Part shown: positions 16,376-23,843 of the stretch, piece after piece | Layout: the number at the start of each line of letters is the position of its first letter | How positions within the stretch are numbered: the first letter of the stretch is position 1 | NCBI GenBank assembly: GCA_050743365.1 | Contig: JBOGFI010000170.1 | Coordinates: forward strand, 1-35,368 | Origin: JBOGFI01 sp050743365 | GTDB taxonomy: Bacteria; Actinomycetota; Acidimicrobiia; IMCC26256; JACDBD01 | Reading direction: 5' to 3' | DNA: 35,368 nt | The notes under the pieces: generated by a model | What the model was told of the DNA's origin: nothing | The model's input: the letters and a program-made list of their open reading frames with translations, nothing else | Database searches by the model: none | Made by a program: the position numbers and the translations under genes

Positions 16376-17488
16376 CTACTCCTCGACGAGCTTGTGGACC
16401 TGCTCGCTGGCCTCGACGAACTCCTCGACGAGGTCGAAGATCACGTCGCGTACGGGCCGCACCTTGTCCATGCGCCCGACGATCTGGCCCACCGGCATGC
16501 CGACGAGCTCTCTCACCTGGTATTTGTTGATGCGGCGCATCGCCTCGGCCGTCGACATGTACTGCAGCGGCATCGGCAGGGTGCCGGGGGAGTCCTCGCG
16601 TTCCCACGCGTCGGTCCACGATGTGCGCAGCATGCGGGCGGGCTTGCCCGTCATCGACCGCGAGCGGACCGTGTCGCGGGAACCCGCCGCCAGCAGCTTC
16701 TCCATCACGATCGGCGTCGTGTCGCTCTCGGTCGTGGTGAGCCAGATCGACCCCGTCCACACGCCGTCGCAGCCGAGCGCGAGCGCCGCTGCCATTTGGC
16801 GGCCGGTGCCGATCCCGCCGGCGGCGAGCACCGGCGTGCCCTCGCCGACGGCGTCGACCACATCGGGCCACAACACCACTCCGCCAACGTCCCCGGTGTG
16901 CCCGCCGGCCTCGTAGCTCTGGGCGACGATCATGTCAACGCCCTGGTTGACCTGCCGCTGCGCTTGCTGCACGCTCCCGACGAGCGCCGCCACCTTCACG
17001 CCGTGATCGTGGGCGAGGTCGACGACGTCCTTGGGCGGGGGTCCGAGCGCGTTCACGAGCAGGCAGATCGGGTGGCTCAGCGCGGCGTCGACCTGGGGGC
17101 GGGCGCCCTCGTGGGTCCAGCCCAGCAGCCCGGTGCCGGCCTCTTCGTCGCCCAACGGGGGTACGTGGTACTCGTCGAGCACCTGCTCGATGAACTGCTT
17201 GTGCTCGTCGGGGATCATGGCGGCGAGCTGGTCCGCCATCGTGTCCGGGTCGAGGTCGCCGGCCCCGGCGTAGCTCGCGGGCATGACCACGTCGACGCCG
17301 TAGGGCTTGCCGTCGACGTGGTCGTCGATCCACTTCAGCTCGATCTCGAGCTGCTCGGGAGAGAATGCCAGTGCACCCAGCACCCCGAGGCCGCCCGCCT
17401 TGCTCACCGCGGCCACCACGTCGCGGCAGTGGCTGAACGCGAAGATCGGCAGGTCGATGCCGAACGTGTCGCAGACGCGCGTTCTCAT
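16376..17488 (-). CDS. Nitronate-monooxygenase/2-nitropropane-dioxygenase-family FMN protein
   Basis: A 370-residue FMN-binding TIM barrel. Typical features are VSKAGGLGVLGA near the N-terminus, VAQSYEAGGHTGDVG, PVLAAGGIGTGRQMAAALALGCDGVWTGSIW (phosphate-binding glycines) and a C-terminal domain. The family covers true nitronate monooxygenases as well as steroid-locus members such as mycobacterial IpdC, which acts in C/D-ring degradation. This sequence is not obviously an IpdC orthologue. Its ATG (17488) overlaps the stop of fadD19 as ATGA, so it is translationally coupled to that ligase, arguing for a sterol-pathway redox role rather than nitroalkane detoxification. Confidence 0.85.
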   Translation of the reverse strand: MRTRVCDTFGIDLPIFAFSHCRDVVAAVSKAGGLGVLGALAFSPEQLEIELKWIDDHVDGKPYGVDVVMPASYAGAGDLDPDTMADQLAAMIPDEHKQFIEQVLDEYHVPPLGDEEAGTGLLGWTHEGARPQVDAALSHPICLLVNALGPPPKDVVDLAHDHGVKVAALVGSVQQAQRQVNQGVDMIVAQSYEAGGHTGDVGGVVLWPDVVDAVGEGTPVLAAGGIGTGRQMAAALALGCDGVWTGSIWLTTTESDTTPIVMEKLLAAGSRDTVRSRSMTGKPARMLRTSWTDAWEREDSPGTLPMPLQYMSTAEAMRRINKYQVRELVGMPVGQIVGRMDKVRPVRDVIFDLVEEFVEASEQVHKLVEE

Positions 17489-19104
17489 GTCTTGACCTCC
17501 GTGCTGGTCGCCACCCGTTGTGCCCACGGGTAGTCGGGCTTTCCGCTGGGGGAGCGCTGCACCGCGTCGACGAGGTACAGCTCGCGCGGGACCTTGTAAC
17601 CGGCGATCTTGGTGCGGCAGTGGGCCTGGACGTCCTCGATGGTCGGGACGGCGTGGTCGCGCGGCTGCACCACCGCCGTCACCCGCTGGCCCCAGCGCTC
17701 GTCGGGCACGCCCACCACGATGGCGTCGTACACTCCCGGATGCGACTTCACCGCCGCCTCGACCTCCTCGGGGAAGATCTTCTCGCCACCGGAGTTGATC
17801 GACACCGACCCCCGGCCGAGCAGCGTGATGGTGCCGTCGGCCTCGACCGTGGCGAAGTCGCCCGGGATCGAGTAGCGGGTGCCGTCGGGGGCGGTGACGA
17901 AGGTCTGGGCGGACTTCTCGGGGTCCTTGTAGTACTCGAGCGGGATGTTGCCCCTGCGGGCGACCTTGCCGATGACGCTCGAGCCCGGCTCGACCGGCCG
18001 TAGCTCGTCGTCGAGGACCACGCTGTCGCGCACCGCTGTAACCGTCGGCCCGCCCTTCATCGCAGTCTTGCCCCGCTGCACGAGGCTGTAGCCGTTGGCG
18101 CCGCTCTCCGACGCGCCGATCGAGTCGCTGAGCACGAGGTCGGAGAACCGCTCGAAGAACTGGTCCTTCACCGACGGCGAGAAGACGGCCGCGGTGCTCG
18201 ACACCGCCACCAGCGACGACAGGTCGTAGTCGACACCACGCTCGTCGAGCGTCTCGATGAGGGGACGGCCCATGGCGTCGCCGGTGATGAAGAGCAGGTT
18301 GACCCGCTCCTTCTCGACCAGCCGCCACACGTCGAGGGGGTCGAACTGCGAGACCAGCACCGTCTTGTTACCGACGAAGCTGCCGCCCATCACCGACCAC
18401 TGGGTGGCGCCGTGCATCAGCGGGGCGATCGGGAGTGAGGTCGTCGGCTGCTGGGCCAGGCCCTTCTCGATCATCGCCTCCGGGCGGTCGACCCGGGTGC
18501 CGCCGACCACGTCGATGCCGCCGCCCAGCGCGAAGAACACATCCTCGTGGCGCCACACGACGCCCTTGGGCATGCCGGTGCTCCCGCCGGTGTAGAGGAT
18601 GTAGAGGTCGGAGGGGCTGCGGGGGGCGAAGTCGCGCTCGGGCGAACCGGTGGCGATGGCCTCCTCGTAGTCGACGGCGTCGACGCCGGTGGTGTCGGCG
18701 CCGCTGCCGTCGTCGAGCATGACCGCGTAGCGAAGCATCGGCAGCTGGTCGCGCACACCGGCGACCCTGGGCGCGAACTCGCGCTGGAACACCAGCGCGA
18801 CGAGGTCGGCGTTGTCGAACAGATAGGCGAGCTCGTCCGCCACGTAGCGGTAGTTGATGTTGACCCACACCGCCCGCAGCTTGAAGACGGCCCAGAGGGT
18901 CTCGACCCACTCCACGCAGTTGTAGGCGTAGATGCCGACGTGGTCGCCGGGCCCGACGCCCTGGTCGGCGAGGTGGTGGGCGAGGCGGTTGGAGCGGGCC
19001 TCCAGCTCGGCGTAGGTGCGGCGCTGTCCTCCGGCGACGACATACTCGCGCTCGGCGAAGTGGTCGACGGCGTGCTCGAACAGGTCGGCGAGGTTGAACT
19101 CCAT
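17485..19104 (-). CDS. fadD19: FadD19-type steroid-CoA ligase
   Basis: A 539-residue AMP-forming ligase strongly reminiscent of M. tuberculosis FadD19. Shared segments include LAHHL-DQGVG, VNINYRYV, ELAYLFDNADLVALV, SPERDF, YTGGSTGMPKGVVWRHED (171-188), MHGATQW, LLFITGDAMGRPL, the STAA-FSPS-K segment, DSIGASESG, the G-GSVSINSGGEK-PEEVEAA-K hinge, VVGVPDERWGQ and SPSGKPDYPWA. FadD19 activates the C26 acid of 3-oxo-cholestenone and is reported to be essential for C24-branched sterol side chains in Rhodococcus. The start is ATG 19104, 14 bases from the operator at 19118-19129, a position that would give a very short leader. First gene of the operon fadD19, NMO-like, LLM, esterase. Confidence 0.9.
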   Translation of the reverse strand: MEFNLADLFEHAVDHFAEREYVVAGGQRRTYAELEARSNRLAHHLADQGVGPGDHVGIYAYNCVEWVETLWAVFKLRAVWVNINYRYVADELAYLFDNADLVALVFQREFAPRVAGVRDQLPMLRYAVMLDDGSGADTTGVDAVDYEEAIATGSPERDFAPRSPSDLYILYTGGSTGMPKGVVWRHEDVFFALGGGIDVVGGTRVDRPEAMIEKGLAQQPTTSLPIAPLMHGATQWSVMGGSFVGNKTVLVSQFDPLDVWRLVEKERVNLLFITGDAMGRPLIETLDERGVDYDLSSLVAVSSTAAVFSPSVKDQFFERFSDLVLSDSIGASESGANGYSLVQRGKTAMKGGPTVTAVRDSVVLDDELRPVEPGSSVIGKVARRGNIPLEYYKDPEKSAQTFVTAPDGTRYSIPGDFATVEADGTITLLGRGSVSINSGGEKIFPEEVEAAVKSHPGVYDAIVVGVPDERWGQRVTAVVQPRDHAVPTIEDVQAHCRTKIAGYKVPRELYLVDAVQRSPSGKPDYPWAQRVATSTEVKT

Positions 19105-19117
19105 CCGCAGTCAGGTT

Positions 19118-19129
19118 AGAACACGTTCT
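19118..19129. promoter_or_regulatory. KstR-like operator upstream of fadD19 (AGAACACGTTCT)
   Basis: The inverted repeat AGAAC-AC-GTTCT reads TCAGAACGTGTTCTAACC on the minus strand, essentially the KstR consensus. It overlaps the region where the fadD19 promoter must lie. Both neighbouring operons run on the minus strand, so unlike the other sites it serves one side only. Confidence 0.85.
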
Positions 19130-19138
19130 GATTAGGCG

Positions 19139-19198
19139 TCACGTGGCCCCCGAGGCACGCTCCACGCCTTCGAAGAACTCCGGCCGCATCTGCGACAT
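19139..19198 (-). other. Possible 19-residue ORF at the end of the cyp125 operon
   Basis: ATG at 19198 overlaps the TGA of the NTF2-fold gene (TGATG) and encodes MSQMRPEFFEGVERASGAT before TGA at 19139. The overlap is of the coupled type seen throughout this cluster, but the peptide has no recognisable family. It may be a gene remnant. Confidence 0.25.
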
Positions 19199-19557
19199 CA
19201 GCTCCTCGCCCAGTACTCGCGCCAGGCGGCGATCCGGCCGTCGTCGAGCTCGATCGTGCACATGACGCGCAGCGTCGGCGCAGCGCCCGACGGGAAATGC
19301 CAGGTCTCTGACCGTTCGACCAGCACCGCGTCCCCCGAGCCCGCGATGTGGCGGACCTCGTAGTCCATGCTCGTCACCCCGCCCGCGATCATGAAGTCGA
19401 GCTTGCGCCGGATGGCGTCCTTCCCGACCGTCGGGTCGGTCGGCAGCGGGAGGTCGTGGTACGACGCGTCGTCGGTCAGGAACTCCACCGCGGCGTCGAA
19501 GTCGAGCCGGTAGATCGCCTCGAAGAAGCCCTCGACGATGTCGATGTTGTCGATCAT
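19198..19557 (-). CDS. NTF2-fold protein (SnoaL/limonene-epoxide-hydrolase-like)
   Basis: A 119-residue cone-shaped NTF2-fold protein. The N-terminal helices (IDIVEGFFEAIYRLDFDAAV) are followed by YHDLPLPTDPTVGKDAIRRKLDFM, MDYEVRHIAGSGDAVLVERSETW and a C-terminal strand with IELDDGRIAAWREYW. The layout follows the limonene-1,2-epoxide hydrolase/SnoaL group; compared with the epoxide-hydrolase Asp-Arg-Asp triad the acids seem to be Glu (ERSET; REYW). The same fold includes ketosteroid isomerase, so an isomerase or hydrolase acting on a steroid is possible, but the sequence does not prove it. The ATG at 19557 overlaps the stop of the LLM oxidoreductase (TGATG). Last recognisable gene of the cyp125 operon. 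Confidence 0.8.
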   Translation of the reverse strand: MIDNIDIVEGFFEAIYRLDFDAAVEFLTDDASYHDLPLPTDPTVGKDAIRRKLDFMIAGGVTSMDYEVRHIAGSGDAVLVERSETWHFPSGAAPTLRVMCTIELDDGRIAAWREYWARS

Positions 19558-20579
19558 CAGCGCGTGAGGTCGGCCATCAGCCGCATGGTCTCCGGGTCGC
19601 GGTTGCCGACGAGCAGCGTCGTCACCGCCGTCTTGCGCCACTCCTCGAGACGGTCGCGGATCCGCTCGGGCGGGCCTACCAGCGAGATCTCGTCGGCGAA
19701 CGCATCGGGCACGGCCATGACCGCCTCCTCCCGCTTTCCCGCGAAGAACAGGTCCTGGATGCGGTGCGCCTCCTCCTCGAAGCCCATCCGAGCCATGAGC
19801 TCCATGTGGAAGTTGCGCGACCGCGCCCCCATGCCGCCGATGTAGAAGCCCAGCGCCCCCTTCACCGGGAGCAGGGCGACGGCGAGGTCGTGGGCCACCG
19901 TGACGGTGACGTTTACCGCGATCTCGAAGCCGTCGGTGGCGCCCGCCAGCTGGGCGTCGTACACCTCGGGTCGGTACGGCGAGTAGTAGAGCGGGATCCA
20001 ACCGTCGCAGAGCTCGACTGCGAGGCGGACGTTCTTCGGTCCCTCGGCGCCGAGGTAGATGGGGATGTCGGCGCGGGGCGGGTGGGTGATGAGCTTGAGC
20101 GGCTTCCCCAGGCCCACCGAACCCGGGCCAGTGTGGGGCAGCGGGTAGTGCTCGCCGTCGTTGGTCACGGGCCCCTCGCGCCGCCACACCTGGCGGATGA
20201 TGTCGACGTACTCGCGCGTGCGAGCCAGCGGTTTCCCGAACGGCCGCCCGTACCAGCCCTCCACCACCTGGGGGCCGGACACGCCGACGCCGAGGCGGAA
20301 CCGCCCGCCGGTCAGCGCGTCGAGCGTCATCGCGTGCATGGCGGCCGTCACCGGGCTGCGGGCCGACATCTGGGCGATGCCGGTGGCGAGGTTGATGCGT
20401 TCGGTGTGCGCGCCAACCCACACCAGCGGCGTGAACGCGTCCGAGCTCCACGACTCGCCGGTCCAGATCGAGTCGAAGCCGAGCTCCTCGGCGATCTGCG
20501 CGGTCTCGATGAGCTCGCGGCCGTCGGGCGGTTGGGCGGTCCAGTACCCGAGCTGGAGCCCGAGCTTCAGGTCGCTCAC
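19557..20579 (-). CDS. F420-dependent LLM oxidoreductase, Rv3520c family
   Basis: A 340-residue luciferase-like TIM-barrel enzyme. Its signature LGLQLGYWTAQPP at the N-terminus, SGPQVVEGWYGRPFGKPLARTREYVDIIRQVWRREGPV, HYPLPHTGPGSVGLGKPLK, IPIYLGAEGPKNV and YIGGMGARSRNFH match the family typified by M. tuberculosis Rv3520c, which sits in the mycobacterial sterol-catabolism region beside cyp142, DUF35 and ltp genes. It would use reduced or oxidised F420 in a hydride transfer on a sterol intermediate; the exact reaction is not established for the family. GTG 20579 overlaps the Rieske stop (GTGA). Confidence 0.9.
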   Translation of the reverse strand: MSDLKLGLQLGYWTAQPPDGRELIETAQIAEELGFDSIWTGESWSSDAFTPLVWVGAHTERINLATGIAQMSARSPVTAAMHAMTLDALTGGRFRLGVGVSGPQVVEGWYGRPFGKPLARTREYVDIIRQVWRREGPVTNDGEHYPLPHTGPGSVGLGKPLKLITHPPRADIPIYLGAEGPKNVRLAVELCDGWIPLYYSPYRPEVYDAQLAGATDGFEIAVNVTVTVAHDLAVALLPVKGALGFYIGGMGARSRNFHMELMARMGFEEEAHRIQDLFFAGKREEAVMAVPDAFADEISLVGPPERIRDRLEEWRKTAVTTLLVGNRDPETMRLMADLTR

Positions 20580-21628
20580 GAAACGCCGGCCCGCTGGAGC
20601 AGCCGTTCGGCGAGCGGGTCGCCCCGCACGTAGAACTGGGCCGCCCACTTGCGGAAGCGGGTGAAGGGGCCGTCGGCGTCGGCGAGGGCGGGCCGCTCGA
20701 GGTAGACCTTGTGCTCCCAGATCACCATGTCCTCGAGCATCTGCTTCTTGAGGTCGGCGACGAGCGCGTCCCCCACCTTCGAGGTCTGTGCCGGGTCGCC
20801 GAGCCGGCGCACGAGGTACGCCTTGTGCGACTCGAGGTGCTCGAAGTCGATGGGTGTTGTCACCGCGACCATGCACGTGTCGACGATGCCGGAGAAGCGC
20901 GCGATCGAGAAGCCAGGCCCGTAGCTGTCGACGTCGATGCGACCGGTCGTCACGCCCCGGGGGGTCTGGAACTCCTGACGCGACCGCAACCGGGCCACGT
21001 GCCCGTCGGTCTCCCACGACTCGAGCTCGGGCACGTCGGCGGCGCCGTGCACGGTGCGGAGGTGCACGTAATCGGGCCCGTTCTCGGCCATCTCCTGCCA
21101 GCTGGTGCGGATGGTCCACGCCCCCTTCACGTAGGGCGCATACCCGTCGTCGGCATACTCCGAGACCTCGGGCAGATCCCACAACGGCGGCTCGTCGGCG
21201 GGGTGGTACCAGAACATCACCAGCCCGTTGCGGTCGACGGTCGGGTACGTGTGCACCTTGGCCCGCTTGTTGACCCGGTCGCTGTAGGGGATCTTGGTGT
21301 TGTTGCCGTCGCCGTCGTACTGAAACCAGTGGTACGGGCAGACGATCTCGCAGCCCTCGACCCGGCCCCCGTGGCCGAGGTGGGCGCCGAGGTGGGGGCA
21401 ATAGGCGTCCATCACGTGGGCTGCGCCGTCCTCGCCGCGCCACACGACCAGGTCGCGGGCGAGGTAGCGCAGGGGCTTGACCGCGCCGACCGGGAGGTCG
21501 TCGGCGTAGCAGGCGAAGTACCAGGAGTACGGGAAGGCGGTGTAGTACGGGAACCGGTCGATCCAGGCCAGGGCGGTGGGCGCCCGCTCGCCGTTGCCGG
21601 CGACCTCGAGCGGCGTCTTGCCTTCCAT
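20576..21628 (-). CDS. Rieske non-haem iron oxygenase, KshA/Neverland-like alpha subunit
   Basis: A 350-residue oxygenase. The N-terminal Rieske [2Fe-2S] domain has Cys77-x-His79 (AYCPHLGAHLG) and Cys97-x2-His100 (CPYHWF). The catalytic domain shows the mononuclear iron motif NGPDYVHLRTVH with Asp186, His189 and His194. The C-terminal WEHKVYLERPALADADGPFTRFRKWAAQFYV is laid out like 3-ketosteroid 9-alpha-hydroxylase KshA, while CPHLGAHLG, IPYS and WYHPADEPPLWDLPE recall the DAF-36/Neverland cholesterol 7-desaturase branch. It therefore probably hydroxylates or desaturates the steroid nucleus and needs a KshB-like reductase, which is not in the window. ATG 21628 has AGGGGGG upstream, 14 bases after the P450 stop. 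Confidence 0.9.
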   Translation of the reverse strand: MEGKTPLEVAGNGERAPTALAWIDRFPYYTAFPYSWYFACYADDLPVGAVKPLRYLARDLVVWRGEDGAAHVMDAYCPHLGAHLGHGGRVEGCEIVCPYHWFQYDGDGNNTKIPYSDRVNKRAKVHTYPTVDRNGLVMFWYHPADEPPLWDLPEVSEYADDGYAPYVKGAWTIRTSWQEMAENGPDYVHLRTVHGAADVPELESWETDGHVARLRSRQEFQTPRGVTTGRIDVDSYGPGFSIARFSGIVDTCMVAVTTPIDFEHLESHKAYLVRRLGDPAQTSKVGDALVADLKKQMLEDMVIWEHKVYLERPALADADGPFTRFRKWAAQFYVRGDPLAERLLQRAGVS

Positions 21629-21642
21629 CAGCCCCCCTGCGC

Positions 21643-22881
21643 TCAACTCGTCAGCGCGCGACGTCCCGGAGTGAACCGCACCGGTATGTGCTTGATGCCG
21701 TTGATGAAGTTCGAGCGCAGCCGCTGGACCGGGCCCGCGGGCTCGATGTCGGGCAGGCGCCGCAGCACCTCGTCGAAGATGACCTTGATCTCCGCACGGG
21801 CGAGGTTGGCGCCGAGGCAGAAGTGGGGGCCGCCGCCGCCGAACGCGATGTGGTCGTTGGGGGAGCGGTCGACGCGGAACGCGAACGGGTCGTCGAACAC
21901 GTCCTCGTCGCGGTTGGCGGAGATGTACCAGAGCACGACCTTGTCTCCCTCGCTGATCTCGCGCTCGCGCAACACGACGTCGCGGGTCGCGGTGCGACGG
22001 AAGTGCATGACGACCGAGCCCCACCGCAGCATCTCCTCGACGCCGGAGTCGAGCAGCGCAGGATCCTCCGCCAGCCGGTGGTGCTGGTCGGGATGGTCGA
22101 ACAGGGCGAGGAGGCCGTTCGAGATCAGGTTGCGGGTGGTCTCGTTGCCGGCAACCGCCAGCAGCATGAAGAACAGGTCGAAGTCGAGCTCGCTCATGCG
22201 ATCGCCGTCGACCTCGGCCTGGAGGAGCGTCGACACGATGTCGTCATCGGGGTGCTTGCGCTTTTCGGCGGCGAGGTCGTTGGCGTACGCGAACAGCTCG
22301 GCCTGGGCCGACTGCGCCTCCGACGGGTCGGCGGCGTACTCCGGATCCTCGCTGCCGACCATCCGGTTGCTCCAGTCGAACACGAGCGCACGGTCTTCGT
22401 GCGGGACGCCCATCATCTCGGCAATCACCTGCAATGGCAGCTCGGCGGCGACGTCGGTCACGAAGTCGCACTCGCCCCGCTCGATGACCTCGTCGACGAT
22501 GCCGGTCGCGAGCTCGACAATGTGCTCGTGAAGACGCCCGATCATGCGGGGCGTGAAGCCCTTGTTCACCAGCAGCCGGTGGCGCGTGTGCCTCGGCGGA
22601 TCCATGTACAGCATGATGTGGATCATCTGGGCGAGGGCCTCGGGATCGAGATCCCACAGGTGCACCGCGCCCCGCTCCGACGAGTACGTCTCCCAGTCGC
22701 GGTTGGCCTCGACCACGTCGTCGTAGCGGGTGACCGCCCAGAACCCGGGCCCGTCGAGCTCGGGGTGCCAGTGGATCGGGTCCTCCTGGCGGAGGCGGGT
22801 AAGGGTCTCGTGGGGCACGCCGGGCACGAAGCTGTCGGGGTCGGTGAGGTCGACCCCCATCAACCGGGGCTGTCCCGTCAT
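21643..22881 (-). CDS. cyp125: Cytochrome P450, CYP125-type steroid C26 monooxygenase
   Basis: A 412-residue soluble P450. Visible motifs are the I-helix LAVAGNETTRN, the K-helix EEMLR, and the haem loop AFGGGGPHFCLG with Cys355 as thiolate ligand. Similarity to CYP125 as I recall it is high: MDPPRHTRHR, GFTPRMIGRLH, ELPLQVIAEMMGVP-EDR, WSNRMVGSEDPEYA, DDDIVSTLLQAEVDGDRMS, RRTATRD, and the terminal LRSNFINGIKHIPVRF, like LRSGWLNGIKHWQV. CYP125 oxidises the terminal side-chain methyl of cholesterol/cholestenone to the C26 acid, the substrate for FadD19 in this same cluster. The start ATG 22881 sits 2 bases from an operator copy; ATG 22860 is an alternative. First gene of an operon with the Rieske enzyme, an LLM oxidoreductase and an NTF2-fold protein. 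Confidence 0.92.
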   Translation of the reverse strand: MTGQPRLMGVDLTDPDSFVPGVPHETLTRLRQEDPIHWHPELDGPGFWAVTRYDDVVEANRDWETYSSERGAVHLWDLDPEALAQMIHIMLYMDPPRHTRHRLLVNKGFTPRMIGRLHEHIVELATGIVDEVIERGECDFVTDVAAELPLQVIAEMMGVPHEDRALVFDWSNRMVGSEDPEYAADPSEAQSAQAELFAYANDLAAEKRKHPDDDIVSTLLQAEVDGDRMSELDFDLFFMLLAVAGNETTRNLISNGLLALFDHPDQHHRLAEDPALLDSGVEEMLRWGSVVMHFRRTATRDVVLREREISEGDKVVLWYISANRDEDVFDDPFAFRVDRSPNDHIAFGGGGPHFCLGANLARAEIKVIFDEVLRRLPDIEPAGPVQRLRSNFINGIKHIPVRFTPGRRALTS

Positions 22882-22882
22882 G

Positions 22883-22906
22883 AGAACACATTCTAGAATG
22901 GGTTCT
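22883..22906. promoter_or_regulatory. Double abutting KstR-like operator between cyp125 and the acyl-CoA dehydrogenase gene
   Basis: Two imperfect copies lie head to tail: AGAACACATTCT (22883-22894) and AGAATGGGTTCT (22895-22906), each with one mismatch to AGAAC-NN-GTTCT. They fill nearly the whole 26-base gap between the divergent start codons. Both genes would therefore be controlled by the same sites, with essentially no 5' leader. Confidence 0.75.
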
Positions 22907-22907
22907 C

Positions 22908-23843
22908 GTGGAGGGCCAGGGCGGCGTCACCTCGGGGTTCGTGGCCGGGACCATCGCCCTGGTCCGGCCCACGCTCGAGGCCCACGGGACTCCGGCCCAG
23001 CGGGAGCGCTACCTGCCCCCGCTGCTCCGCGGGGACGAGATCTGGTGCCAGCTGTTCAGCGAGCCGGGGGCGGGCTCCGACCTGGCCGGACTGCAGACCC
23101 GGGCGATACGAGACGGCGAGGAGTGGGTGGTGAACGGCCAGAAGGTGTGGACGTCGAGCGCGCAGCACGCCGACTTCGCCATCCTCATCGCCCGCACCGA
23201 CGTCGACGTGCCCAAGCACCGGGGCATCACCTACTTCGTGCTCGACATGCACAGCGCCGGCGTCGAGGTGCGGCCCCTGCGCCAGATCGACGGCGCCGCC
23301 GAGTTCAACGAGGTGTTTCTCACCGACGTCCGCGTTCCCCACGAGAACGTCGTGGGCGAGGTGAACGGCGGTTGGGCGGTCACCCACACGACGCTGACCA
23401 ACGAATCGACCATGATCGGCAGCAGCGGTGGCGTCGACGACGACGTCGACGCGCTGATCTGCCTCGCGCGCAAGACCGGGGTGGCGTCGGATCCACTCGT
23501 ACGCCAGCGGATCGCCGACGTGTACATCCGATCCCGGATCCTGCGCTTCCTCGGTGAACGGGCCGGCATCGACGGGTCGGTACTGAAGCTGCTGTGGGCC
23601 GAGGCCGGCGCCCGCGCCGCCGAGACCGGAGTGGCGGCGCAGGGACCGCTCGGGATGTTGTTCGAGGACGCGCCCGACGCGGGCCACTGGCAGCGCCAGC
23701 TCCTCCGTCAGTTCCATTGGCGCATCGGCGGTGGGACCGAGCAGATCCACCGCAACATGATCGGCGAGCGTACCCTCGGCCTCCCGGCCGAGCCGCGGGT
23801 CGACAAGGACGTGCCGTTCCGTGAGCTGGTGCGGTCGGGATGA
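22908..23843 (+). CDS. Acyl-CoA dehydrogenase lacking its N-terminal helical domain
   Basis: 311 residues, against about 380-400 for the family. The sequence enters at GPTLxxHGT-like text (VRPTLEAHGTPAQRERYLPPLLRGDEIWCQLFSEPGAGSDLAGLQTRA), the end of the N-terminal helical domain and the start of the FAD-binding beta-domain. It continues normally through VVNGQKVWTS, the domain-closing RVPHENVVGEVNGGW and the C-terminal IHRNMIGERTLGLP. About 80-95 residues are missing. A stop at 22881-22883 and the divergent P450 gene leave no room for them. GTG 22908 is 2 bases from the operator. It could be a decayed gene, a partner subunit of a heteromeric dehydrogenase, or the result of a deletion that joined cyp125's promoter to this gene. 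It heads a seven-gene operon. Confidence 0.8.
   Translation: MEGQGGVTSGFVAGTIALVRPTLEAHGTPAQRERYLPPLLRGDEIWCQLFSEPGAGSDLAGLQTRAIRDGEEWVVNGQKVWTSSAQHADFAILIARTDVDVPKHRGITYFVLDMHSAGVEVRPLRQIDGAAEFNEVFLTDVRVPHENVVGEVNGGWAVTHTTLTNESTMIGSSGGVDDDVDALICLARKTGVASDPLVRQRIADVYIRSRILRFLGERAGIDGSVLKLLWAEAGARAAETGVAAQGPLGMLFEDAPDAGHWQRQLLRQFHWRIGGGTEQIHRNMIGERTLGLPAEPRVDKDVPFRELVRSG

Noticed and set aside
18533..18544. AGAACACATCCT resembling the operator
   Set aside because: It lies inside the fadD19 coding region and keeps only one half-site; treated as chance.
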